From Acinetobacter larvae (GTDB taxonomy: Bacteria > Pseudomonadota > Gammaproteobacteria > Pseudomonadales > Moraxellaceae), in the NCBI RefSeq assembly GCF_001704115.1, contig NZ_CP016895.1, positions 1,302,001 through 1,366,000 on the forward strand: a stretch of 64,000 bases of DNA, in the 5' to 3' direction. The translations under genes were made by a program, and so were the position numbers. Below the pieces are notes generated by a model, which did no database searches, was not told the origin of the DNA, and saw nothing but the letters and a program-made list of their open reading frames with translations. This document shows positions 18,141-28,743 of the stretch, one piece after another (the first letter of the stretch is position 1; each line of letters starts with the position of its first letter).

Positions 18141-18292
18141 TGCCCGTGCTACTGCTGATATTCTCATATTTAAGCTGAGTTTGTAGCGCTTTAGGGCGGT
18201 AGGGGCTGCATAGCAAAGAGGGCGTTTCGCTAGGATTTGCCATATGGGCAAGATGGCAAATCCATTGCTTATTTTTCGCGTTAATTACACGC

Positions 18293-19072
18293 TCAAGCCT
18301 TGAGAAAATCTGCTACGGCGTGGTTAAAGGCTTGGGCTTGCTCAATATTGGAAATATGTGATGCAGCAAGAATACAGCGCTGGCTCTGGGGAATAGCGGC
18401 TTGCATGGCATCGGCATCTGCCACAGTGGTGATGGGGTCATATTGTCCTGCAATGATCAAGACCGGTGTGGTGATTTGTTGAATCTGCTGGCGTAGGTCT
18501 GCGGCAGCCAAAGCCTCACAACAACTGGCATAGCCCTCGGCACTACCAGCGGCAAGTTGCGCTGCCAAGTCTTGAACAGATGTGGGATGTTGCGCAATAA
18601 ATGCTGGCCTAAACCAACGTGACGCTGCCGTAGCAGCTATTGCTGCTAAACCATCGCGACGCACTGCTGTGGCACGTTCTAACCAGGCCTGAGTTTGCCC
18701 GACTTTGGCGGCACTATTGCAAATGATGACACGATCAAAACGTGTTGGGGCATCAATGGCGAGCCATTGTCCAATTAGCCCACCCATAGAAATTCCACAA
18801 AAATGTGCACGTTGAATGCCCAAATGATCAAGTAGTGCAATGACGTCTTGTCCTAACTGTGCCAATTGATAAGGACCCGTTGGTGCAGAAGATTGTCCAT
18901 GCCCACGGTTGTCATAGCAAATGACATAGTAATTGTGTTGAAAAAAATCAATCTGCGCTTGCCACATGCTCAGCGCTGTGCCCAAAGAGTTCGAAAATAC
19001 CAAGGCGGGTTTGTTTGGATCACCAAAAACTTGATAGTGAATTTCGGCTTGGTCAGATCTAAAGTGTGCCAT
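18293..19072 (-). CDS. catD: 3-oxoadipate enol-lactonase
   Basis: An alpha/beta hydrolase of 259 residues that opens 3-oxoadipate enol-lactone to 3-oxoadipate. The nucleophile is serine in GISMGG, the acid lies in GQYDPIT, and the histidine is in AASHIS. AGGAATGCT precedes the ATG. It is the last gene of the cat cluster, 178 bp after catF. In Acinetobacter this copy is catD; the closely similar pcaD acts in the protocatechuate branch, so the name rests on context. Confidence 0.92.
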   Translation of the reverse strand: MAHFRSDQAEIHYQVFGDPNKPALVFSNSLGTALSMWQAQIDFFQHNYYVICYDNRGHGQSSAPTGPYQLAQLGQDVIALLDHLGIQRAHFCGISMGGLIGQWLAIDAPTRFDRVIICNSAAKVGQTQAWLERATAVRRDGLAAIAATAASRWFRPAFIAQHPTSVQDLAAQLAAGSAEGYASCCEALAAADLRQQIQQITTPVLIIAGQYDPITTVADADAMQAAIPQSQRCILAASHISNIEQAQAFNHAVADFLKA

Positions 19073-19250
19073 AGCATTCCTCTTATGCAGCTGTCTATAT
19101 AACAGGCTGTGATGTTGTCTATTATTTGTTGGTTCAACTGATCTATTGGTTTAAGTTGTTTGAGGCTTAAAGCAATGAAATGTTTATACTGATTTGATCG
19201 TTAAACCAATGAATCGTTAAAGCGATTTGCTGATGAAAGCGATGCAATGC

Positions 19251-20459
19251 CTAAACCCGTTCGATGATCATAGCAATACCTTGCCCAACTCCAATACACA
19301 TGGCGCACAAGGCATAACGTCCATGTATGACTTCCAATTGGTTTAAGGCGGTAGCGACCAAACGTGCTCCAGAAGCCCCGAGTGGATGACCGATGGCAAT
19401 GGCGCCACCATTCGGGTTGACGCGATCGCAATCGTCGGGTAAACCCAGCGCCCGTGTACAGGCTAAGGCTTGTGCAGCAAAAGCTTCATTCAGCTCAATC
19501 ACATCTATATCATCAAGGTTTAAGCCCGTTTGCTGGAGTAGTTTCTGTATGGCGGGTGCCGGGGCAAAGCCCATAATCCGCGGTTCAATGCCAACACACG
19601 TTGCGGCAATAATTTTGCCGCGTGGTTTGAAGGCATATTGTTGAACAGCTTGCTCCGAGGCAATCAGCACTGCTGCTGCACCGTCATTGATGCCAGAAGC
19701 ATTGCCCGCAGTGACGCTGCCATCGGCATGCACCACTGCCTTGAGTTTGCTTAAGCTGGCGATGTTGGTGTTGGCACGTGGATGCTCATCTTGTGCAAAA
19801 AGTATAGGCGCTGTCTTGGCTTGCGCTACTTCTACTGCAATGATTTCTTTCTCAAAAAAACCAGCTGCTTGCGCGGCTGCAGTACGTTGTTGGCTGCGCA
19901 AGGCGAATAGATCCTGATCGGCACGTGAAATATTAAATTGTTGTGCCACGTTTTCCGCCGTTTGCGGCATGCTGTCGACGCCATACAATGCTTCGAGCTT
20001 GGGGTTGATAAAACGCCAGCCCATGGTGGTGTCTTCGAGTTGTTGTTGCCGAGCCAAAGCCTGTTGGGCTTTTGCCATTACATAGGGCGCACGGCTCATG
20101 CTTTCTACACCGCCAGCAATGATTAAGTTGGCTTCACCTGCTTTGATGGCACGTGCGGCAATGGCAATGGCATCGAGTGCCGAGCCACAAAGGCGGTTAA
20201 TGGTAGTCGCTGGAACTTGGTAGGGCAGTTCTGCCAAAAGTGCCGACATGCGTGCTACATTGCGGTTATCTTCACCCGCTTGGTTGGCACAGCCATAAAT
20301 GACATCATCGACATTTTGCCAGTCGACTGCTGGCTGACGTGCCATAAGGGCTTTAATGGGCAAAGCCCCCAGATCGTCGGCACGTAAACTGGCCAAAGCA
20401 CCGCCGTAGCGTCCAAAAGGGGTGCGAATGGCATCAATAATATAGGCATTTTTCATCAT
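19251..20459 (-). CDS. catF: 3-oxoadipyl-CoA thiolase
   Basis: It cleaves 3-oxoadipyl-CoA to succinyl-CoA and acetyl-CoA, the last step of the pathway. The protein has 402 residues. The nucleophilic cysteine lies in NRLCGSALDA near 91, the second active-site region is NEAFAAQALA, the histidine is in GGAIAIGHPLGASG, and the base cysteine is in CAMCIGVGQG. Two adjacent ATG codons can start it. A 123-bp gap with short repeats separates it from catJ. Confidence 0.95.
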   Translation of the reverse strand: MMKNAYIIDAIRTPFGRYGGALASLRADDLGALPIKALMARQPAVDWQNVDDVIYGCANQAGEDNRNVARMSALLAELPYQVPATTINRLCGSALDAIAIAARAIKAGEANLIIAGGVESMSRAPYVMAKAQQALARQQQLEDTTMGWRFINPKLEALYGVDSMPQTAENVAQQFNISRADQDLFALRSQQRTAAAQAAGFFEKEIIAVEVAQAKTAPILFAQDEHPRANTNIASLSKLKAVVHADGSVTAGNASGINDGAAAVLIASEQAVQQYAFKPRGKIIAATCVGIEPRIMGFAPAPAIQKLLQQTGLNLDDIDVIELNEAFAAQALACTRALGLPDDCDRVNPNGGAIAIGHPLGASGARLVATALNQLEVIHGRYALCAMCIGVGQGIAMIIERV

Positions 20460-20582
20460 GAAAATTACTCTTTAAAGCGATTGTGGGTCTGCTGCTTGTT
20501 GTGTGCTGCGTGCTCAGCTTGCTACGCGTCCATGCCATCCAATGGCATCAAATACTATCCAATGACATCCGATCCAATCGGA

Positions 20583-21227
20583 TTAAGTCGCATCCAGCAA
20601 CGCAGCGCCAGTTAGGCTTTGTAGTTCTGCAAAACTTAGACCATCAACTTTGCGGATGACTTTTAGCCCTTCGGGGCAGACATCGATGACGCAAAGATCG
20701 GTATAAATACGGTCGACACAGCGCAATCCCGTGGCGGGATAGCTCAATTCCGCAACAATTTTGGCTTCTCCCGTTTTGGTGACATGGTCTGTGGTCACAA
20801 AGACTTTTTTGGCACCGACCGCCAAGTCCATTGCACCACCGACTGCGGGTATAGCATCAGCTGCACCAGTATGCCAGTTGGCTAAGTCACCATTGGCAGC
20901 AACCTGAAATGCGCCCAAAACACAAATATCCAGATGCCCACCGCGCATCATGGCAAAAGAATCGCCGTGATGAAAATAACATCCTCCAGTGAGTAGGGTG
21001 ACATATTCCTTGCCGGCATTAATCAGTTCGGGGTCTTCTTCACCTGCGGCAGGCGGAGGGCCAAATGCCAGCAAGCCATTTTCTGAATGTAAAAACACGT
21101 CTTTGTCGGCAGATAAATAGTGGGCAACTTTGGTGGGTAAGCCAATGCCAAGATTGACATAAGCCCCATCAGGAATGTCTTGTGCTACAGCTTCAGCAAT
21201 TTGATCACGGCTAAGTTTTTGATACAT
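20583..21227 (-). CDS. catJ: 3-oxoadipate CoA-transferase, beta subunit
   Basis: With CatI it moves CoA from succinyl-CoA to 3-oxoadipate. The 214-residue protein has the glycine-rich NLGIGLPTKVA and the catalytic glutamate in SENGLLAFGP. AGGAGATCGAA precedes the ATG. It lies 17 bp after catI. Confidence 0.95.
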   Translation of the reverse strand: MYQKLSRDQIAEAVAQDIPDGAYVNLGIGLPTKVAHYLSADKDVFLHSENGLLAFGPPPAAGEEDPELINAGKEYVTLLTGGCYFHHGDSFAMMRGGHLDICVLGAFQVAANGDLANWHTGAADAIPAVGGAMDLAVGAKKVFVTTDHVTKTGEAKIVAELSYPATGLRCVDRIYTDLCVIDVCPEGLKVIRKVDGLSFAELQSLTGAALLDAT

Positions 21228-21244
21228 TTCGATCTCCTGATCCC

Positions 21245-21916
21245 TTATTGTGCTGGATGAAGCGCAACCACATGCTGTACAAAAATGCCGGGGGTAATAA
21301 TATGTTCTGGGTCTAGCTCCCCCAGTGCCACGACTTGTTGTACTTGGGCAATGCTACAATCAGCAGCCATGGCCATAATAGGCGCAAAGTTCCGTGCTGC
21401 TTTACGGTAAACCAGATTGCCCCAACGATCGCCTTGGTGGGCTTTGATTAAGGCAAAATCAGCACGGATGGGCTCTTCAAGCACATAGTCTTTGCCTTGA
21501 TAATGAAGTGTTTCTTTGCCTTCGGCCAATAAGGTACCAAAACCAGTGGGCGTATAGATGGGACCAAGCCCCATGCCAGCCGCTTGAATACGACAGGCTA
21601 AATTGCCTTGTGGAACCAGCTCAAGTTCAATTTTCCCAGCACGATACAATTCATCAAAAATATAGGAGTCGGACTGGCGAGGAAAAGAGCAAATAATTTT
21701 ACGTACCGCACCGGTTTTTAGCAGTTTTGCTAGTCCATAATCAGCATTGCCAGCATTGTTATTGACAATGACCAAATCGCGCACACCCAATTCAATTAAA
21801 CCATCAATCAGCTCTGCCGGTTGACCTGCTGTGCCAAAACCAGCAATCATAATGGTTGAACCGCTTGGGATTTTTGCTAACACGTCCATCATGGACAGCG
21901 CACTTTTATCAATCAT
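21245..21916 (-). CDS. catI: 3-oxoadipate CoA-transferase, alpha subunit
   Basis: The partner of CatJ. It has 223 residues with GSTIMIAGFGTAGQPAELI at the CoA site and NNNAGNADYGLAKLL. The ATG at 21916 follows AGAGG by 8 bases; a GTG three codons earlier is possible but less likely. A 129-bp gap lies between it and catC. Confidence 0.95.
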   Translation of the reverse strand: MIDKSALSMMDVLAKIPSGSTIMIAGFGTAGQPAELIDGLIELGVRDLVIVNNNAGNADYGLAKLLKTGAVRKIICSFPRQSDSYIFDELYRAGKIELELVPQGNLACRIQAAGMGLGPIYTPTGFGTLLAEGKETLHYQGKDYVLEEPIRADFALIKAHQGDRWGNLVYRKAARNFAPIMAMAADCSIAQVQQVVALGELDPEHIITPGIFVQHVVALHPAQ

Positions 21917-22054
21917 GCCGTACACCTCTTAATCTGTATGCCTATGGCTTAGGTCGGTCTGCTGAATAATGTTCTGAATGTTCTACTAATGCTCATGTTG
22001 ATGCTGGCGCTGCTGAGCTGCTGCACGCCACTTAACGACAACAGCCTACAGGCA

Positions 22055-22345
22055 TTAACGGTCATCCTCACGAATCGAAGAAGGGTGGCGGTTGAGTGGC
22101 ATCACCGTAATATCCATATAGGGATAAAGTGGTAAACCTTGTAAAAGGTTATGCAGTTCTTCATTGCTGTCGACATCAAAGATACTGATATTTGAATATT
22201 GCCCAGTGATCCGCCAGATATGACGCCATTTGCCTTGGCGTTGTAGGTCTTGTGAATAGGCTTTCTCTACCGCTTTAATCTGATTGGCTTGTTCGACGGG
22301 CATGTCAGTGGGCAGGTGAACATCCATACGGACTTGAAATAACAT
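22055..22345 (-). CDS. catC: Muconolactone isomerase
   Basis: A 96-residue ferredoxin-fold enzyme that turns muconolactone into 3-oxoadipate enol-lactone and assembles as a decamer. Family marks are MLFQVRMDVHLP, the catalytic glutamate in EKAYSQ, WRHIWRITG and LHNLLQGLPLYPYM. It starts 15 bp after catB. Confidence 0.97.
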   Translation of the reverse strand: MLFQVRMDVHLPTDMPVEQANQIKAVEKAYSQDLQRQGKWRHIWRITGQYSNISIFDVDSNEELHNLLQGLPLYPYMDITVMPLNRHPSSIREDDR

Positions 22346-22360
22346 AATAAATTCCTTGTA

Positions 22361-23476
22361 TTAGTGGCGACGGAATTGGTCAATTTTGTTTTCATCCAAG
22401 CGAATACCTAAACCCGGGCTGCGTGGAATGTGCAATTCAAAATCACGGTATTGCAATGGGGTTGTTAAAATCTGTTCGGTTAATAGCAGCGGACCAAATA
22501 ATTCTGTGGCATAGGCCAGTTGTCCAAAGGTGGCAAAAGCATGGGCTGCGGCAATGGTGCCGACAGGACCTTCTAACATGGTACCCCCATATAAATCGAT
22601 GCCAGCCAAACGGGCAATTTTGCCCACCTCACAGGCTGCACTTAAACCACCAGACTGGGCAACTTTGACGGCAAAAACGGATGCAGCATTACGTTTGGCC
22701 AGTTGATAAGCACTGTGTGGTCCTGTTAATGCTTCATCCGCCATAATGGCGATGTCAAATTTACGTGTGAGTCGTTGCATGGCGTCAATATTTTCTATTG
22801 CACATGGCTGCTCGATCAGGTCAATGCCACCATCTTGCAACATCTTGATGCCTTTGATGGCTTCTAGTTCACTCCAAGCACGATTGACATCTACACGAAT
22901 GGATATGTCTTTGCCCAAAGCCTGTTTGATTGCCAAGACGTGCTCGACATCGGCTTCGACGCTGCGTGAACCAATTTTTAGTTTGAAAATATTGTGGCGC
23001 TTGGCGGCAATCATCTGTTGCGCTTCGGCAATATCTTTGTCGGTATCCCCTGATGCCAAAACCCAAAGCACAGGAATACTGTCTCTAAGACGTCCGCCGA
23101 GAAGCTCACTGAGTGGCAGCGCTAAGCGTTGTGCTTGGATGTCAAGCAATGCCGTTTCAATGGCGCATTTGGCAAAGCGATTGCCATTGATATGTTTTTG
23201 CAGCACTTGCATGCTTTGCGCGACATTTAAATCACGCAAACTGTTGAGCAAAGGGGCAAAATAGCGGCTAATATTGGTCTTGATACTCTCTGGGCTTTCT
23301 TCTGCATAGCCCAAGCCACCGATGGTGGTGGCTTCACCCCAACCCACCAGCCCATCATGTGTGCTCATCTTGACCAAAACCAAGGTCTGCGTTTGCATGG
23401 TCGCGACTGCCATCTTATGTGGTCGGATGGTCGGGATCTCGACAAGTAATGTTTCTATCGACTTATACATCTGCAT
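22361..23476 (-). CDS. catB: Muconate cycloisomerase
   Basis: An enolase-superfamily enzyme of 371 residues that lactonises cis,cis-muconate. The catalytic lysine pair is in FKLKIGS. Metal ligands are the aspartate in RVDVNRAW, the glutamate in IEQPC and the aspartate in MADEAL; the second base lies in FAVKVAQSGG. It opens catBCIJFD and is divergent from catM across 95 bp. The ATG at 23470 is an alternative start. Confidence 0.97.
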   Translation of the reverse strand: MQMYKSIETLLVEIPTIRPHKMAVATMQTQTLVLVKMSTHDGLVGWGEATTIGGLGYAEESPESIKTNISRYFAPLLNSLRDLNVAQSMQVLQKHINGNRFAKCAIETALLDIQAQRLALPLSELLGGRLRDSIPVLWVLASGDTDKDIAEAQQMIAAKRHNIFKLKIGSRSVEADVEHVLAIKQALGKDISIRVDVNRAWSELEAIKGIKMLQDGGIDLIEQPCAIENIDAMQRLTRKFDIAIMADEALTGPHSAYQLAKRNAASVFAVKVAQSGGLSAACEVGKIARLAGIDLYGGTMLEGPVGTIAAAHAFATFGQLAYATELFGPLLLTEQILTTPLQYRDFELHIPRSPGLGIRLDENKIDQFRRH

Positions 23477-23552
23477 ATTTCTTTGGTATGAACTATTTGT
23501 ATACCCTAAGTTAATGTAATATCTTTCACTAGAGTTGAACTGGTATTTTTAG

Positions 23553-23567
23553 ATACTTAAAAGGTAT
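23553..23567. promoter_or_regulatory. CatM/BenM binding site between catB and catM
   Basis: ATACTTAAAAGGTAT is a perfect ATAC-N7-GTAT dyad ending 4 bp before the catM ATG, so bound protein would cover its ribosome-binding region and could repress catM. Further half sites (GGTAT at 23485-23489 and ATACC at 23501-23505) sit on the catB side and may be activation sites. Confidence 0.75.
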
Positions 23568-23571
23568 ATAA

Positions 23572-24489
<918 letters not shown>

Positions 24490-24523
24490 GCCCATAAAAC
24501 TTATCCAAAATCCCAAAATCCAT

Positions 24524-24569
24524 AAAAAAACCGCGATAAACGCCGATCTGGATCGGGCGCTTATCGCGG
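24524..24569 (-). terminator. Terminator of the fecIR-TonB-receptor unit
   Basis: CCGCGATAA (24531-24539) and TTATCGCGG (24561-24569) pair perfectly, with GATC/GATC further inside. On the minus strand the hairpin is followed by seven T. It may also slow transcription from catM. Confidence 0.8.
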
Positions 24570-24609
24570 CGGCTGATGCTGGGAGAGATAAGCCTATATG
24601 CTTATATTT

Positions 24610-24657
24610 CTTGTTTTCTTGTTTTCTTGTTTTCTTGTTTTCTTGTTTTCTTGTTTT
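24610..24657 (+). repeat. Tandem repeat (CTTGTTTT)x6
   Basis: Six exact copies of an 8-base unit lie between the receptor stop codon and its terminator. Perfect identity suggests slippage, so copy number probably varies between strains. Confidence 0.95.
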
Positions 24658-24700
24658 AAGTGAATTGCATGACTTTTGTTTGGAGTTCATGCTGATGGAT

Positions 24701-27445
24701 TTACCATTTGTACTGAACCGAAGCACGAATGGTACGCCCTGGTGACGCAATCCATATTTTAGACTGCGGATTTAAATAATAACGGTCGGTTAAATTGTCA
24801 ACGGCCAAATTAGTCGTCCAATGTTGATTGATTTTATAGTCCATATATAAATCGACAAAGCTCAGTGAGGGCGCACCATTAAATAAAGCACGTTGTCCAG
24901 AGTTTGCAGTCATACTTAAGCCATTACCTGATTTACCTTGCCAACGTATGCGGATCCCAGCATCTAACTTACGGTCCAGTAACCGGGTCCCCAAGATTAA
25001 GTTCACCATTTGTTTGGGTTGCACTTGTTGCTGATAATAAGAATAGCTAAAGTCGGTATCGCATGGTGTCGACGGTTTTAAATAGGGATCACTTTCCCCC
25101 ATGGAAGCATCACAGATTTTGGTTTTGGCATAGTGCACATTTAAACCTGTATAAAAGGTGTCCATATCATAATTGAGCTGAAGCTCATAGCCTTTGATCT
25201 GATGTAAATCAAGGTTAAACCATGACAGCATGGCGTTACCATAGCTGCCATCTTCGGCATCGGCATAGATCCGGTTGATATAATTACGTGTTTTGTTGTT
25301 GTAATAAGAGAGTTTATAACTCAGCTGATCATGTTCGTTCAACAGGTTGTTGAACTGACCCTTGATGCCCACCTCAAAAGCTTTGGTGCTTTCGGGTTTT
25401 AGACCAGTCATACGTGCATTGGTTCCTTCAGCACCGGTATTTTCTGTAATGCTGGGCGCACGTTTACCAATAGAATAGCGTGAATAAGCGCTTAAGCTCG
25501 GTATAAACTGATAATCAGCAACGAAAACCGGTGAAAATAAGCGATAACTTTGTTGATGCATCCCTAATGATTTGCTGACGACCTGACCATTCTCACGTAC
25601 GTTTTCGTATTTATCACTGGCATCATCGGTGGTCTGACTGCGGTTAAACCGGAAGCCGCCTTGTAGGGTGAGTTTATCTAATGGATGAATGATCAGGTTG
25701 GCCGTGCTGCTGATATCTTCCCATTCGGCATTGATCAAGGAATTCTTCAGACTTTGGGTATCGACTTGGCTATTTTCTAGCTCAGGTAAGAGACTGGCAT
25801 TTATCTTGGCATTTTCATAAGCAGCCCCGAGTTCTAATTGAACATCGCCTAAATAGGGCACATCATGCCAAGTCGAGATGTTGTTGAGATTAAAACCATT
25901 GCGCTGTTCTTTTTTACGGTTGTAGTTTTGCTCGACATAGAGTGACATGGCAAAGTTGGTATATGCCTCAACGGTATTACGCATAAGCCAGACGTTGCTG
26001 CTTAGATTAAGCAATGGATTATCCGCTGGATTATAACGATAACTTAAATTGGCACTGTGCATATCCGATTCAGATTGAGGAAACTCGATAAAGCCTCGGG
26101 AGCCTGCTTTTTCTTTGTCGCAAATATCAATCCCTCCCCAAAGCGATGGACAATCCCAACCGTAGCGAGAGCCCATGATTTGACCATTTTTCTGTAATTG
26201 ATGGCGATAGGTCAGTTCAATATCTTGTTCAGATGAAATTTTATATTTTGATTTGAGTAAGATCGATTCTTGCTCTAAAGAGGTATTGGGTTGTTCTTTG
26301 CCTGGATCAATAAATTTATTGGTGGGTAAAACTTTGCCATTAAACTCGGTGACGTAGTCATATTTGGCGACGCCTTTTTTACCGGTAAAATAGTTACCGC
26401 GGTTATTTTGGCTATACGCAGCTAATAGATCCCATTGTGTATCGCTATAGGCCAAGGCGAATAGACCATTCCAGCCTTTAAACTGACTTTGCTTACGCGC
26501 TTGTGGCATGGTGGCATAATGATCATAGGTATATTGGTCATAAGAACTATAGGTGGGATAGTTGCTACTATGTGGTGCAATCGAGTTATTTTGGGTGCCC
26601 AATTTAATGGTGCCACCAAACTTTTTACCTTCTAATAAAATATCTTCAACTTGCAATGTTTGTGCTACCACTTCACCTGCGTTGGCATTTGAAGAAGAAG
26701 GATTAAGGCTATAGCCTTTTTGTACGCGAATAGAAGAAATCAAATTGGGATCGATATAGGTTCTATTTTGCCCGCCCGCATAGCCATGGTATTCGAAGGT
26801 TTGTTGTTTGACCCCATCAATGCTGACCGCAACGCGATTATGCATTTGTAACCCCCGTATATTGACTTCCAGTGTTCCGCCATTATTACCATCTGAGCTT
26901 TCTACGCCAGGCACACCTTTGAGTAAATCTGCGGGGCTACTGCCGCCAAACCGATTCATATCTTGTTTGGAAATATAGGAAATAGATGCTGGGCTTTGAT
27001 AGGGGTTAGCTTGCGCATACAGCTCAATGGGCTGTAGTTGAACAATATTATTGTGCGCTTGCTGATCTGGGAGAGCTGTGTCGGTGTTTTTTTTGACCAA
27101 CACATAGCCTTTACCCGATGCTTTTACACGATAGGGCGTGTTGTGCAGTAGCTCGGCAAACCCTTGTTCTAGTGTATATTGTCCCGACAAGCCTGCGCTG
27201 GGAGCATCGAGTAACTGATCTGCATTCATCGCGATATTCACACCCGCTTGTAAAGCAAAAGCACTCAGTGCTTGGCGTAATGTGGTGGGCTGAATTTGAT
27301 AATGTTGCGCTGAATGGGACACAGCAGCAGGGGGATTGGCATACAATGCACTGCTCGCAAGACAGAGTTGTATGGCCAACACCAAAGGTTTCAGTGCTGT
27401 CCGTTGTGTGAAATATTGCCTTTTTGAATGTTGATCCGCCTGCAT
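24701..27445 (-). CDS. TonB-dependent receptor with signalling (STN) domain
   Basis: An outer-membrane transporter of 914 residues. A signal peptide ends near SSALYA (about 35). An STN domain at about 46-118 talks to FecR. The plug is at about 140-265 with FGGSSPADLLKGVPGV and NIRGLQMHNRVAVSIDGVKQ (two separate strands), and the 22-strand barrel ends in an aromatic residue (...QYKW). Plug features resemble haem/haemoglobin/transferrin-type receptors, but no haem-binding FRAP/NPNL box was found, so the ligand is open. It is the last gene after fecI and fecR. Confidence 0.88.
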   Translation of the reverse strand: MQADQHSKRQYFTQRTALKPLVLAIQLCLASSALYANPPAAVSHSAQHYQIQPTTLRQALSAFALQAGVNIAMNADQLLDAPSAGLSGQYTLEQGFAELLHNTPYRVKASGKGYVLVKKNTDTALPDQQAHNNIVQLQPIELYAQANPYQSPASISYISKQDMNRFGGSSPADLLKGVPGVESSDGNNGGTLEVNIRGLQMHNRVAVSIDGVKQQTFEYHGYAGGQNRTYIDPNLISSIRVQKGYSLNPSSSNANAGEVVAQTLQVEDILLEGKKFGGTIKLGTQNNSIAPHSSNYPTYSSYDQYTYDHYATMPQARKQSQFKGWNGLFALAYSDTQWDLLAAYSQNNRGNYFTGKKGVAKYDYVTEFNGKVLPTNKFIDPGKEQPNTSLEQESILLKSKYKISSEQDIELTYRHQLQKNGQIMGSRYGWDCPSLWGGIDICDKEKAGSRGFIEFPQSESDMHSANLSYRYNPADNPLLNLSSNVWLMRNTVEAYTNFAMSLYVEQNYNRKKEQRNGFNLNNISTWHDVPYLGDVQLELGAAYENAKINASLLPELENSQVDTQSLKNSLINAEWEDISSTANLIIHPLDKLTLQGGFRFNRSQTTDDASDKYENVRENGQVVSKSLGMHQQSYRLFSPVFVADYQFIPSLSAYSRYSIGKRAPSITENTGAEGTNARMTGLKPESTKAFEVGIKGQFNNLLNEHDQLSYKLSYYNNKTRNYINRIYADAEDGSYGNAMLSWFNLDLHQIKGYELQLNYDMDTFYTGLNVHYAKTKICDASMGESDPYLKPSTPCDTDFSYSYYQQQVQPKQMVNLILGTRLLDRKLDAGIRIRWQGKSGNGLSMTANSGQRALFNGAPSLSFVDLYMDYKINQHWTTNLAVDNLTDRYYLNPQSKIWIASPGRTIRASVQYKW

Positions 27446-27656
27446 ACCGCATCCTCAAATATAATGGGTCTCTTACACTATGTATGACGAAGCTCTGCGT
27501 AAATCACGACATGATTTTGCGCAATTTTTTTAATTTTTTTATAAAATATTGTTTATATTATTGAAAATAAACATTATTTTTTAGATGTTTAATGTTTGGG
27601 GCATTGTCTCTGCATTGTTCGTAGCTGCTTGCTGGAGTACCCGATGACGGCATTGC

Positions 27657-28733
27657 TTATTTTTTAATGCTATGAACATAACGAATATAGGGCAAGGGTT
27701 GTCTAATCTGGATCGGGAGACTGTCTTGCAATAAAGTATAAGCCTGTTGTGGATCATCTAGGGGTAAAATGGCGGTTACATGCAAGCCATGCAGATCGGC
27801 AGCGCGATAATAAATCTTATCTTGCTGATAACTTTGCAGAATATCCAGTACTTGCGAGAGCGGCATTTGATCGACAATGAGACGATGCTGTTGCCATGCC
27901 TGTTGATACAAAGCAGGGCTGATAGCCTGTATGGCGTGTATGCCATTGCCATCAATCATCACCTGTTGACCCGCTTGAATGATTTGAGTTTGTCCTGTTT
28001 GCTTACTGTGTACGACAACTTTAGATTCCAACATGGTCAAGATACTTTGTTCGGCACTATGCTGTACCATAAAACGTGTGCCCAATGCTTGTATGTCTGC
28101 ATATGTGGTGCTCACGGTAAATGGGCGCTGCGGATCTTTGGCAACATCGACCATAATATTGCCGCTGAGTAGCTCAATGCGCCGTTGTGTTGGGTCAAAA
28201 TGAATATTATAGGCACTTTCCCCACTGATCTTGATGTGACTTTGATCAAGCAATTGTTGCTCAGACCATTGTTGATAATGACTACGTTGATCGGCGAGCC
28301 AGTAATTGACTGGTAAAAATTGCCAACTGAACAGTACTGTCAAGATACCCAATATACAGAACATGGACAGTGCAGAGCGATAAGAAAATTTCTTTTCCAA
28401 TTGCTGCTGTTCCTGAATAGCATGTTCTACGATCTCACTCTGTGCAAAATGACTGTCAGTTGATTCAGCGACTGCGCTTGGAATGTGCGGCGTAGGGTAT
28501 TGTGTCTGTTGCAATTGCTGTAAGTGTTCGAGTTGATCAATCATCACCTGCATACTACGGATGGCTTGGGCATGGCTGGGATCGGCATCTTGCCAGCGTA
28601 GAAATGCGGCATATTGTTCTGCATCACAGTCGTCACTGCTGATCTCCACCAACCAGGCAGCAGCCTGTTCGATCACCTCATCTGCAATAGCATGGGGCGA
28701 TTCGGTTGCGGTCGTTGGGATGGATGGCGTCAT
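27657..28733 (-). CDS. FecR-family anti-sigma/signal transducer
   Basis: A 358-residue inner-membrane regulator. An N-terminal DUF4880-type domain (about 18-65, with AAWLVEISSDDCDAEQYAAF) binds the sigma factor. One membrane segment lies near 140-160. The periplasmic FecR domain (about 170-270) contains SGNIMVDVAKDPQRPFTVST and ALGTRFMV, and an STN-like end follows. It relays receptor occupancy to the sigma factor 10 bp upstream. Confidence 0.9.
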   Translation of the reverse strand: MTPSIPTTATESPHAIADEVIEQAAAWLVEISSDDCDAEQYAAFLRWQDADPSHAQAIRSMQVMIDQLEHLQQLQQTQYPTPHIPSAVAESTDSHFAQSEIVEHAIQEQQQLEKKFSYRSALSMFCILGILTVLFSWQFLPVNYWLADQRSHYQQWSEQQLLDQSHIKISGESAYNIHFDPTQRRIELLSGNIMVDVAKDPQRPFTVSTTYADIQALGTRFMVQHSAEQSILTMLESKVVVHSKQTGQTQIIQAGQQVMIDGNGIHAIQAISPALYQQAWQQHRLIVDQMPLSQVLDILQSYQQDKIYYRAADLHGLHVTAILPLDDPQQAYTLLQDSLPIQIRQPLPYIRYVHSIKK

Positions 28734-28743
28734 GCTATGAAGA

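Larger units (their letters stand above)
17876..18292. other. Gap with terminator and degenerate repeats
   Basis: It separates two converging operons. It holds the dynamin-pair terminator and a GGATATA-rich degenerate repeat tract. The remainder shows no gene. Confidence 0.6.

Noticed and set aside
24610..24657. CRISPR-like reading of the octanucleotide tract
   Set aside because: Units are contiguous without spacers, and no cas gene is present in the window.
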